Assembly: GCA_019236485.1 (NCBI GenBank)
Contig: JAFAIY010000218.1
Coordinates: forward strand, 1 to 11,160
Source of the DNA: Comamonas sp.
GTDB taxonomy: Bacteria > Pseudomonadota > Gammaproteobacteria > Burkholderiales > Burkholderiaceae_C
Length of the DNA stretch: 11,160 nucleotides
Direction of reading: 5' to 3'
The position numbers were made by a program, and so were the translations under genes. Within the stretch, counting starts at the first letter, position 1, and the number at the start of each line of letters is the position of its first letter. The notes beneath the pieces were generated by a model. That model did not search any database, was not told where the DNA came from, and saw only the letters and a list, made by a program, of their open reading frames with translations. Shown one piece after another: positions 1 through 5,808 of this stretch.

Positions 1-147
1 CACCCAGTGCACATCCACCTCATGGCCGGCGGCCTGCGCGCGGCGCGCGCCCTGCAGGCCGGATTCGTTGAAGCTGCCCTGCCCCTCGGGGCCGAACAGC
101 ACGACGGCATAACGTGCCTGCCGCGGCGAAATACGAAGATTGCTCAT
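1..147 (-). CDS. Bmp/Med-family substrate-binding-like protein (N-terminal fragment, runs off window)
   Basis: Only the first 49 codons are in the window. The protein opens almost directly with a beta-strand (ARYAVVLFGPEG) followed by GSFNESGLQGARRA. This resembles the first strand and the 'SFN-x-x-x-x-x-G' helix of the basic membrane lipoprotein (Bmp/Med, PnrA-like) family, whose members bind nucleosides or similar ligands for ABC importers. No signal peptide or lipobox precedes this core, which is unusual for a binding protein. It lies 43 bp after the stop of the BUG-type gene on the same strand, so the two are probably cotranscribed. The ATG at 147 has AAGGA immediately in front, too close for a normal ribosome site; an in-frame TTG at 186 is an alternative start. 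The family call rests on a short stretch and is moderate. Another Rossmann-like periplasmic-binding fold is possible. Confidence 0.55.
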   Translation of the reverse strand, partial: MSNLRISPRQARYAVVLFGPEGQGSFNESGLQGARRAQAAGHEVDVHWV

Positions 148-190
148 TCCTTGACTCGATGACTGCTCAGCGGTTGTCTGCTTCAATCCA

Positions 191-1192
191 TCACAGGCTG
201 GCGCCGGTGCGCTTGGCCACGGCCGCCCAGCTGCTGGCCTGGGAGGCGACCAGGCGCGTGAAGCCAGCGGCATCCATGTCCTGCGTCACAAAGCCCTGGG
301 CCTCCAGGGCCTGGGCAACTTCGGGCCGACGGCAGACCTGCCGCACGGCTTCGGTAATCCTTTGCGCGTGCTCGCGGGCAATGCCCGCAGGCGCCGAGAT
401 GCCCACATAGTTTTCGGAAACCAGCTGCCCGAATCCCAGTTCGGCCACGCTGGGCGTCTGCGGGGACTGGGGCACGCGGCGTGCCGAAGTCACGGCGAGC
501 AGCTTGACCCGGCCCTGCTTCTGCAACGCGATGTTCTGGGGCAGAGCATCGATGGCGATCTTGATCTGGCCGCCCAGCAGATCGGCCCGCATGGGGGCAG
601 CGCCGCGGTAGGGCACATGCTCCATGCGCAGGCCCAGCTCCTGCGCGAACTGCACGCCGACCAGATGGCCCACCGAGGCGGCGCCGCCGCTGCCGAAGGG
701 CACGGGGCTGGCACTGGCGCGGATCCAGGCCGCCAGTTCGCGGATATTGCCGGCCGGCACCGAAGGATGCAATGCGAACACCGTGGGCACGGCACCGATA
801 TAAGCCAGGTGCTCGAAGCTGGCCAAGGGGTCGTAGCTGCGCTTTTCAAGCAGCGAGGGCGCGATCGACAGCGCTGCGGAATTCGAGACCAGCAGCGTGT
901 AGCCGTCGTTGGGGCTTTGTGCCACCAGCTGCGCGCCCAGGGACGAGCCCGCGCCGGGCCTGTTGTCGATGACGACGGACTGGCCCAGCTGCTCGCTCAG
1001 GAACGGCGCGACCAGGCGCGCCACGATGTCGCTGGAGCCGCCCGGAGGAAACGTCACCACCAGCCGTATGGGCCTGGCCGGCCAGGCCGTCGGCGCCGCG
1101 GCCTGAGCACACATGGACGCGGCTCCCAGCAGCGGCATGATGGCCGCGCCGCCCCCCATGCGTAGCAGCGCCCTGCGGCTGACGTCGAGCAT
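191..1192 (-). CDS. BUG/TctC-family tripartite tricarboxylate transporter substrate-binding protein
   Basis: A 333-residue periplasmic solute-binding protein. BUG-family proteins bind carboxylates, often aromatic or dicarboxylic acids, for TTT-type transporters or for sensing. The N-terminus has a Tat-like motif (SRRALLRMG, residues 5-13), a hydrophobic stretch and an AQAAAP cleavage region near residues 29-34. The mature protein starts with the typical WPARPIRLVVTFPPGGSSDIVAR (about 37-59, seen as WPARPIRLVV then FPPGGSSD). The family signature follows at about 75-101 (VIDNRPGAGSSLGAQLVA, then DGYTLL). Length fits the family. I chose the ATG at 1192 because AAAGGA (1201-1206) sits 8 nt upstream; a GTG at 1219 would add nine residues but covers that ribosome site. 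No TctA or TctB membrane subunit gene is in view, as is common for orphan BUG proteins. The ligand cannot be told from sequence. A Bmp-like gene follows. Confidence 0.93.
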   Translation of the reverse strand: MLDVSRRALLRMGGGAAIMPLLGAASMCAQAAAPTAWPARPIRLVVTFPPGGSSDIVARLVAPFLSEQLGQSVVIDNRPGAGSSLGAQLVAQSPNDGYTLLVSNSAALSIAPSLLEKRSYDPLASFEHLAYIGAVPTVFALHPSVPAGNIRELAAWIRASASPVPFGSGGAASVGHLVGVQFAQELGLRMEHVPYRGAAPMRADLLGGQIKIAIDALPQNIALQKQGRVKLLAVTSARRVPQSPQTPSVAELGFGQLVSENYVGISAPAGIAREHAQRITEAVRQVCRRPEVAQALEAQGFVTQDMDAAGFTRLVASQASSWAAVAKRTGASL

Positions 1193-1479
1193 CCGGAATG
1201 TCCTTTCTTCAATACGCACGCAGCGGCACGCCCTGTGCGTGCGGAGAAGCTGCTCCTGCTGCCGTTGCAGGGCAATGTAAGAGCAAGGCCGGCAAAAGCT
1301 AAACGCTCTTTTTTCATTTGCTATCTGCGAAGAAATCTATGGCCGGCGCGGCCTCGCGCCCGATCGGGTGCGCGTATGCACGCGGCGCACGCGAGCGCGC
1401 GCATCGCCGATGGGCACCGCCTGCGCGGCCGCTGCCGCAGGTGCCGGTGGTATTCTTTGAAGTTCCCTGGAGAGACCCG
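1193..1479. other. Divergent intergenic region between BUG gene and D-lactate dehydrogenase gene
   Basis: This 287-bp stretch must hold the promoters of both divergent genes. The part at about 1275-1345 is relatively AT-rich (runs of T around 1308-1320), while 1345-1450 is extremely GC-rich with many CGCG/GCGC steps. A 10-bp palindrome CCCGATCGGG lies near 1360-1369. On the minus strand a weak TTAGCT-N17-TACATT pair could serve the BUG gene, but it matches consensus poorly. I see no convincing gene here; an open frame running upstream of 1480 has no start with a ribosome site. Confidence 0.4.
1201..1206 (-). promoter_or_regulatory. Ribosome binding site deciding the BUG-protein start
   Basis: On the minus strand the sequence reads AAAGGA, ending 8 nt before the ATG at 1192. 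This is the only good Shine-Dalgarno match near the gene start and argues for ATG 1192 over the upstream in-frame GTG at 1219. Confidence 0.7.
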
Positions 1480-2907
1480 ATGAACGCCCCTGTTGCCACC
1501 TCCCTGCTGCATCCCGAATTCGTGCAGCGCCCCGTTCCCGCAGCCTTTGTCCAAGCCCTGGCGACGCGCTTTGGCAGCCAGTGCTCCACGGCCCTGGCCG
1601 TGCGCGAGCAGCACGGCCGCGACGAGGGTGCGATTACCGCGCCGCCGCCGGCCGCCGTGGTGTTTGCCGAGAGCACGCAGGACGTGCAGGATGCCGTCAA
1701 GCTCTGCGACCAGTACAGCGTGCCCGTGATCGCCTATGGCGCCGGCTCTTCGCTGGAAGGCCATCTGCTGGCCGTGCAAGGCGGCATCAGCATCGACGTG
1801 AGCCGCATGAACCGGATTCTCTCGGTCAACACCGAGGACCTCACGGTGACCGTGCAACCCGGCATCACGCGCAAACAGCTCAACGACGCGATCAAGGACA
1901 CGGGCTTCTTCTTCCCCATCGATCCCGGTGCCGATGCCTCGATAGGCGGCATGGCATCGACCCGCGCCAGCGGCACCAACGCCGTGCGCTACGGCACCAT
2001 GCGCGAGAACGTGCTGTCCCTGGAAGTGGTGACGGCCAGCGGCGAAGTGATCCGCACCGGCAACCGCGCGAAAAAGAGCGCGGCCGGCTACGACCTCACG
2101 CGCCTGATGGTGGGCAGCGAAGGAACCCTGGGCATCTTCACCGAGATCACGCTGCGCATCTACCCTCTGCCCGAGGCCGTGAGCGCGGCCATCTGCTCCT
2201 TCCCCAGCATCGAGGCCGCGGTGCACACGGTGATCCAGACCATACAAATGGGTGTTCCCATCGCGCGCGTGGAACTGATCGATGTGAATTCCGTGCGCAT
2301 GGTCAACGCCTACAGCAAGCTTGAGCTGCGCGAAGAGCCCATGCTGCTGATGGAGTTTCACGGCTCGCCCACGGGCGTCAAGGAGCAGGCCGAGATGGTG
2401 CAGGAGATTGCCCATGAATTCGGCGGCAAGGCCTTCGAGTGGGCCGAGCGCCCGGAGGACCGCACGCGGCTGTTCACGGCCCGCCACAACGCCTATTTCG
2501 CGGCCGTGGCCAGCGTGCCCGGCTGCCGCTGCATCACCACCGATGCCTGCGTGCCCATCAGCCGTCTCGCCGATGCGCTGCTGGAGTGCGTGACCGAGGC
2601 CGATGCCAGCGGCATTCCCTACTTCCTCGTCGGCCATGTGGGCGACGGCAATTTCCACTTCGGCTATCTGATCGACCCGCACAACGACGCCCAGCGCCAG
2701 CGGGCCGAGGAGCTCAACCACAGGCTGGTGGCGCGCGCGATCGCGCTCGGCGGCACCTGCACGGGCGAGCACGGCATAGGCATCCACAAGCAGGGTTTTC
2801 TGCTGGAAGAAGCCGGCGCGGGTGCGGTGCAGATGATGCGCGCCATCAAGCAGGCTCTGGACCCCAAGAACATCCTCAATCCCGGCAAGATCTTCCAGCT
2901 GCCATAA
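1480..2907 (+). CDS. FAD-linked D-lactate dehydrogenase (cytochrome), LDHD-type
   Basis: A 475-residue flavoprotein of the VAO/PCMH superfamily that would oxidise D-lactate (or a related D-2-hydroxy acid) to the 2-oxo acid and pass electrons to the respiratory chain. The N-terminal FAD-binding domain (about 55-230) has the pyrophosphate-binding loop YGAGSSLEGHLLA (86-98), PGADASIGGMASTRASGTNA (149-168) and GYDLTRLMVGSEGTLGI (203-219). The C-terminal FAD-oxidase domain has GHVGDGNFHFG (385-395), with the His residues expected to bind the metal or substrate carboxylate, and GTCTGEHGIGIHKQ (425-438), ending with NPGKI (467-471). The order and wording match eukaryotic LDHD/Dld more than E. coli GlcD or Dld. 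The ATG at 1480 has GGAGAG at 1469-1474, 5 nt away. There is no signal peptide. It is a single-gene unit with its own terminator. Glycolate or D-2-hydroxyglutarate as substrate cannot be excluded. Confidence 0.93.
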   Translation: MNAPVATSLLHPEFVQRPVPAAFVQALATRFGSQCSTALAVREQHGRDEGAITAPPPAAVVFAESTQDVQDAVKLCDQYSVPVIAYGAGSSLEGHLLAVQGGISIDVSRMNRILSVNTEDLTVTVQPGITRKQLNDAIKDTGFFFPIDPGADASIGGMASTRASGTNAVRYGTMRENVLSLEVVTASGEVIRTGNRAKKSAAGYDLTRLMVGSEGTLGIFTEITLRIYPLPEAVSAAICSFPSIEAAVHTVIQTIQMGVPIARVELIDVNSVRMVNAYSKLELREEPMLLMEFHGSPTGVKEQAEMVQEIAHEFGGKAFEWAERPEDRTRLFTARHNAYFAAVASVPGCRCITTDACVPISRLADALLECVTEADASGIPYFLVGHVGDGNFHFGYLIDPHNDAQRQRAEELNHRLVARAIALGGTCTGEHGIGIHKQGFLLEEAGAGAVQMMRAIKQALDPKNILNPGKIFQLP

Positions 2908-2919
2908 GCGGGAGCCATG

Positions 2920-2949
2920 AAAAAGGGCCTGAAGCTTCAGGCCCTTTTT
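2920..2949. terminator. Bidirectional Rho-independent terminator
   Basis: A perfect 30-bp palindrome begins with five A, continues with the arm GGGCCTGAA around a central AAGCTT, and ends with five T. It lies 13 bp after the dehydrogenase stop and 18 bp after the stop of the convergent CsgG-like gene. Because both ends are A/T runs, it should work for both transcripts. Confidence 0.93.
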
Positions 2950-2967
2950 ATTTTGGGTTCAGCGCAA

Positions 2968-3795
2968 TTACTGGCCGACCTTCAGCTGGCCGCCACGGCC
3001 CAGGCCGCCCTTGACTTCCTGCGCCTTGTAGTTGCGCAGCGAGATCACCATATTGTTGTAGGAGTCCATGAAGGCGGCCACCGTGGCCTTGCCTTCGGGC
3101 GAGCGCGAGAAGCCGCCCAGGCCCGCGACGGCACCGCCGCCGAAGGCGCCCATGGCGGCGCCGAAGTTGGTGGCCGTGGCATTGCCTTCGGAGATGGAGA
3201 TCTGCACGCCAGAGCGGATGTCAAACATGCTCAGCGTCACCACCGAGGCCTTGCTCTGCATGGCGCCGCCGATCAGCGAGCCCACATTGCCGAACAGGCC
3301 GCCCACGCCCGCGGCCAGCTGGCCCGTGGCGTCGTTGTCGATGATGATGGAAGGCTCCATGTAGTAGTCGGCGGCCACGCGCTGGCCCTTTTGCTGCTTG
3401 GAGCCCGCGCGGAATTCACCAGAGTTGCGCTGCTTGTCGGTGATCGCCGCCATCTTGCTTTCCGTGCGGTTGTTGCCGATGGAGGTGATCACAAAGCAGT
3501 TGGACTGCTGCACGGCCAGACGGATCAGGGGCTCGATGGTGGTGATCTTGGTGGCCGCGCCAAAGCTTGCATACCACTCCTTGCCGCGGCCGTCGTCGAC
3601 CGCCAGCGTGCCCAGAGGAGCGTCGCAGCGCTCCAGTGTGGGGTTGGCATTCACGCTGGTGGCGCCGCCGGCTGCACCGGTGGCCGCCGTGGGGGCCGTA
3701 CCCGTGGAGATGGTGCCGCCGCCAGGCGTCACGCAGCCTGCCAGCGACAGGGCCGCGGCCAAAGCTGCCAGTCGCAAAGTTGTCTTCTTGGACAT
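2968..3795 (-). CDS. CsgG/HfaB-like outer-membrane lipoprotein
   Basis: A 275-residue predicted lipoprotein. The signal peptide runs from residue 1 to 20 with lipobox LAGC, so Cys21 would be lipidated. A Gly/Ala/Thr-rich linker (22-50) leads to a domain with ERCDAPLGTLAV (55-66), IRLAVQQSNCFVI (91-103), SGEFRAGSKQQKGQRVAADY (125-144) and a C-terminal SYNNMVISLRNY (245-256). This order resembles the CsgG/HfaB family, whose founding members form secretion or anchoring pores for curli and holdfast. Many CsgG-like proteins in betaproteobacteria have no known role. Two glycine-rich hydrophobic segments (about 160-182 and 210-232) are unusual and could be membrane-inserting. The start at 3795 follows a weak AGAAAG ribosome site; an ATG at 3813 is an alternative. 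It lies 52 bp after the Sel1-repeat gene and is probably cotranscribed with it. No csgA, csgB, csgE or csgF homologue is in the window. Confidence 0.8.
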   Translation of the reverse strand: MSKKTTLRLAALAAALSLAGCVTPGGGTISTGTAPTAATGAAGGATSVNANPTLERCDAPLGTLAVDDGRGKEWYASFGAATKITTIEPLIRLAVQQSNCFVITSIGNNRTESKMAAITDKQRNSGEFRAGSKQQKGQRVAADYYMEPSIIIDNDATGQLAAGVGGLFGNVGSLIGGAMQSKASVVTLSMFDIRSGVQISISEGNATATNFGAAMGAFGGGAVAGLGGFSRSPEGKATVAAFMDSYNNMVISLRNYKAQEVKGGLGRGGQLKVGQ

Positions 3796-3847
3796 GGGAT
3801 TCTTTCTGATCATGAATTTAAAAAAATGCTGACATGCCAACCACGTG

Positions 3848-4447
3848 TCAACGCAGGTACCAGCCCGACGAATTCCAGACGTAGTAGTAAGGAGTGTTCG
3901 CATACCAGTAGCCCCAGGACTTGCGCTCGTCCTCCAGGGCCTGATAACGCGCGTGGGCATTCTGTTTCGCGGCCTGTGCCTGGGGCAGCAGGCGCTTGGC
4001 CTCCTGATTGCCCTTGGCCGCGGCGCGGGACAGCCAGGCTTCGGCCTCGGCGGGATCGGCTCCCATCTCCTCGAAGCCCAGCAGATACAGCCGGCCCAGC
4101 GCAAACTGCGCGGCGCCATTTCCGGCATCGCCGGCCTTGCGCATCCATTCGATGGCCTGGTAGCTGTTGCGCTCCACGCCATCGCCGCGCATATAGCGCA
4201 GGCCCAGGTCATAGGCGGCGCGCGGATCGGCCTCAGCGCGGGCCGTGAGATCGGCCAGGCGGCGCTCGGCCTCGGGGTTGACGGGCTCGCCACGGAAGGT
4301 CGCCGTGTTGCGCGGCATCTCGGAGCAGTTATTGCCCTGGCACAGACGCACCACGGGAGCGATGGAAATCTGCTCCTGGGGCGTTTGCACCGCACAGGCG
4401 GTCAGCGCAAGAGCAAGCAGAGAAAAGCCGGGAAGAACAAGGCGCAT
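3848..4447 (-). CDS. Sel1-repeat (SLR/TPR-like) lipoprotein
   Basis: A 199-residue protein with a short signal peptide and lipobox LTAC (Cys18), so it should be a periplasm-facing lipoprotein. Two Sel1-like repeats are visible: about 75-109 (AAYDLGLRYMRGDGV, then AIEWMRKAGDAG) and 111-146 (AAQFALGRLYLLGFEEMGAD, then AEAWLSRAAAKG). Such helical repeats usually act as protein-protein scaffolds. A charged helix (about 150-176) is followed by a very aromatic tail (WGYWYANTPYYYVWNSSGWY, 178-197) that looks like a separate binding or packing element. Two cysteines (36 and 41, CQGNNC) could form a small disulfide loop. The ATG at 4447 has GAGGGA 6 nt upstream. It is the first gene of a two-gene unit with the CsgG-like lipoprotein, suggesting a shared envelope complex. 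The exact role is unknown. Confidence 0.85.
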   Translation of the reverse strand: MRLVLPGFSLLALALTACAVQTPQEQISIAPVVRLCQGNNCSEMPRNTATFRGEPVNPEAERRLADLTARAEADPRAAYDLGLRYMRGDGVERNSYQAIEWMRKAGDAGNGAAQFALGRLYLLGFEEMGADPAEAEAWLSRAAAKGNQEAKRLLPQAQAAKQNAHARYQALEDERKSWGYWYANTPYYYVWNSSGWYLR

Positions 4448-4641
4448 GAGAAATCCCTCAGAGGTTCTTATTCGTTAGGACCGAAAAGTATATTCATAAA
4501 CTTTATGCAATCCAATATGCGCGATTGCAGATTATTTTTCTATCAACGGGAAATCATGGAGAAAATCGACGCCAGGCGATTAACTCCAATTGCCGGCCCG
4601 TTTTATTCAGCCATCCCTGCGGCCGTCGGCATATCTGCTTC
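4448..4641. other. Divergent promoter region between Sel1 lipoprotein and methyltransferase genes
   Basis: These 194 bp include the AT-rich block at about 4466-4560, the most AT-rich part of the window. The minus-strand promoter is annotated separately. For the plus strand I could not find a -35/-10 pair with proper spacing; TTGCAG at 4525-4530 and TATCAA at 4541-4546 are too close together. Confidence 0.45.
4487..4515 (-). promoter_or_regulatory. Sigma70-type promoter for the Sel1/CsgG lipoprotein operon
   Basis: On the minus strand, TTGGAT (4515-4510) and TATACT (4492-4487) are separated by exactly 17 bp. The -10 box matches consensus at five of six positions, in an AT-rich patch of otherwise GC-rich DNA. 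Transcription would start near 4480, giving a leader of about 33 nt before the ATG at 4447. Confidence 0.6.
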
Positions 4642-5409
4642 ATGTCCCTGCGCTTTTTCAAACCCGTCTGGCCTTTGCCGGCCTTGCTGACCTGGGCCCT
4701 GGCCTGGGCCCTGCTGCTGCTGCTCGTGCGCCTGATGCCCTGGTGGCAGGCCTTGCTCGCGGCCTGCATTCTCAGCACCGCCGCCAGCCTGTGGGGCGAT
4801 ACCTGGTGGCGCCGGGCCATGATTGCGGCGGGCTTTCCGCTGTCGTTTCTGGTGCTGTGGGCCAGCCAGTTGCCGGCCTGGGGCTTACCCGCCTGGGGCT
4901 GGCTGCTGCCCCTGGGCCTGCTGCTGCTGGTCTATCCGCTCAATGCCTGGCGGGATGCACCCGTCTTTCCCACGCCAGCGCAGGCGCTGCAAGGCCTGGC
5001 CGAGGTGGTGAAGCTGCCGGATCAGGCCCTGGTGCTGGATGCGGGCAGCGGCCTGGGCGACGGCCTGCGCGCGCTGCGCAGCGAGCTGCCGCAGGCCCGC
5101 TTGCAAGGCCTGGAATGGAGCTGGCCGCTCGCGCTGCTCTGCGCTCTGCGCTGCCCCTGGGCGCGCGTGCGGCGCGGCGATATCTGGCTGGCGGACTGGA
5201 GCGGCTATAGGCTGGTCTATCTGTTCCAGCGCCCCGAAAGCATGGGTCGGGCGGCCGTCAAGGCGGCCACCGAAATGCGGCCCGGCAGCTGGCTGGTCAG
5301 CCTGGATTTCCAGCTGCCGGGAGTGGAGGCCACGGCCTGCCTGCAAGGCAATAGCCGCCACCAGGTCTGGATCTACGCCATACCGCTGGACGGCGATGCC
5401 GCGCCCTGA
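4642..5409 (+). CDS. Membrane-anchored class I SAM-dependent methyltransferase-like protein
   Basis: A 255-residue protein in two parts. Residues about 12-100 hold four hydrophobic segments (roughly 12-32, 34-52, 59-75 and 82-100), predicted to be membrane helices. Residues 113-250 look like a small Rossmann-fold methyltransferase. Motif I is VLDAGSGLGDGL (131-142). An acidic residue at the end of strand 2 (GLEWS, Glu158) would hold the SAM ribose. RRGDIW (177-182) gives the Asp usually near adenine, and LVYLFQRP (191-198) occupies the motif IV strand. Membrane helices followed by a compact methyltransferase without a large C-terminal domain recall the FAM173-type lysine methyltransferases, but I infer only a shared layout. 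The substrate is unknown. The start at ATG 4642 lacks a clear ribosome site; the frame is open upstream to a TTG at 4525, without better signals. The stop is directly followed by the stop codon of the convergent sorB-like gene. Confidence 0.8.
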   Translation: MSLRFFKPVWPLPALLTWALAWALLLLLVRLMPWWQALLAACILSTAASLWGDTWWRRAMIAAGFPLSFLVLWASQLPAWGLPAWGWLLPLGLLLLVYPLNAWRDAPVFPTPAQALQGLAEVVKLPDQALVLDAGSGLGDGLRALRSELPQARLQGLEWSWPLALLCALRCPWARVRRGDIWLADWSGYRLVYLFQRPESMGRAAVKAATEMRPGSWLVSLDFQLPGVEATACLQGNSRHQVWIYAIPLDGDAAP

Positions 5410-5739
5410 TTACTTGGCGCGGCTGGCCTGGCTCACATAGAGCGCCACGGCCGCGATATCGGCCTCGCTCATCGTGGCCTTGAAGGACGGCATGCTGCCG
5501 ATGCCGTCACGCAGGGCGCGCGTGACGCGCGCCGCATCGGGCTGCAGCTCGTCCAGCACGGGGCCGATGGCGCCTTCGGTGCCCGCATCCTTGAGCGTAT
5601 GGCAGACGGCGCAGGCCGGCACGGCCGCCGTGGTGAACAGCTGCTTGCCGCGCGCCAGCTGGGCGGCTTCATCGGCATGGGCAATGCCGACCAGGGCGGT
5701 CAGCATGAGGGCGGCAAGGGTGTATGTCTTTTTCATCAT
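5410..5739 (-). CDS. sorB: Monohaem cytochrome c, sulfite dehydrogenase subunit B-like
   Basis: A 109-residue exported c-type cytochrome. A signal peptide covers residues 1-22 with probable cleavage after AHA (20-22). The haem-binding CAVCH motif is at 43-47, giving His47 as proximal ligand. Met83 in GSMPSF (81-86) is the likely distal ligand. AIGPVLDELQ (57-66) and the C-terminal helix (93-107) complete a class I cytochrome c fold. Position directly behind the SorA-like gene, 69 bp away on the same strand, points to a SorB-type role: taking electrons from the molybdenum enzyme during sulfite oxidation and passing them to the respiratory chain. I placed the start at ATG 5739, which has GGAA 9 nt upstream; ATG 5736 is equally possible, and a TTG at 5754 less so. 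The symbol rests on context, as monohaem cytochromes alone are not diagnostic. Confidence 0.85.
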   Translation of the reverse strand: MMKKTYTLAALMLTALVGIAHADEAAQLARGKQLFTTAAVPACAVCHTLKDAGTEGAIGPVLDELQPDAARVTRALRDGIGSMPSFKATMSEADIAAVALYVSQASRAK

Positions 5740-5771
5740 TCTTATGGATTCCAATCATGGGGCGCGCGGCC

Positions 5772-5795
5772 CATGCCCCGCGGGCACAGGGCATG
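5772..5795. repeat. Inverted repeat between sorA and sorB
   Basis: CATGCCC (5772-5778) and GGGCATG (5789-5795) form a 7-bp stem with a 10-nt loop in the 69-bp gap between the two cistrons. In the minus-strand mRNA it would form a GC-rich hairpin without a following U run, so it is more likely to affect message stability or relative expression than to terminate. Confidence 0.45.
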
Positions 5796-5808
5796 AAGCC
5801 GGCGGGGA

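Noticed and set aside
1193..1219. GTG start at 1219 for the BUG protein
   Set aside because: It would place the good AAAGGA ribosome site inside the coding region and puts extra charged residues before the Tat motif.
1355..1375. CCCGATCGGG palindrome before the dehydrogenase gene as an operator
   Set aside because: Short GC-rich palindromes are expected by chance in this composition, and nothing else supports a site there.
1321..2787. Long minus-strand open frame antisense to the D-lactate dehydrogenase
   Set aside because: Composition is His/Ala/Gly/Arg-rich without recognisable motifs, typical of a shadow frame in GC-rich DNA; the plus strand encodes a conserved flavoprotein.
2917..4248. 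Plus-strand open frame beginning inside the terminator, antisense to the lipoprotein genes
   Set aside because: It starts within a strong terminator hairpin and lacks any family resemblance.
4556..4690. Small 44-codon plus-strand open frame ahead of the methyltransferase
   Set aside because: Weak ribosome site, overlap with the methyltransferase start in another frame and no recognisable features.
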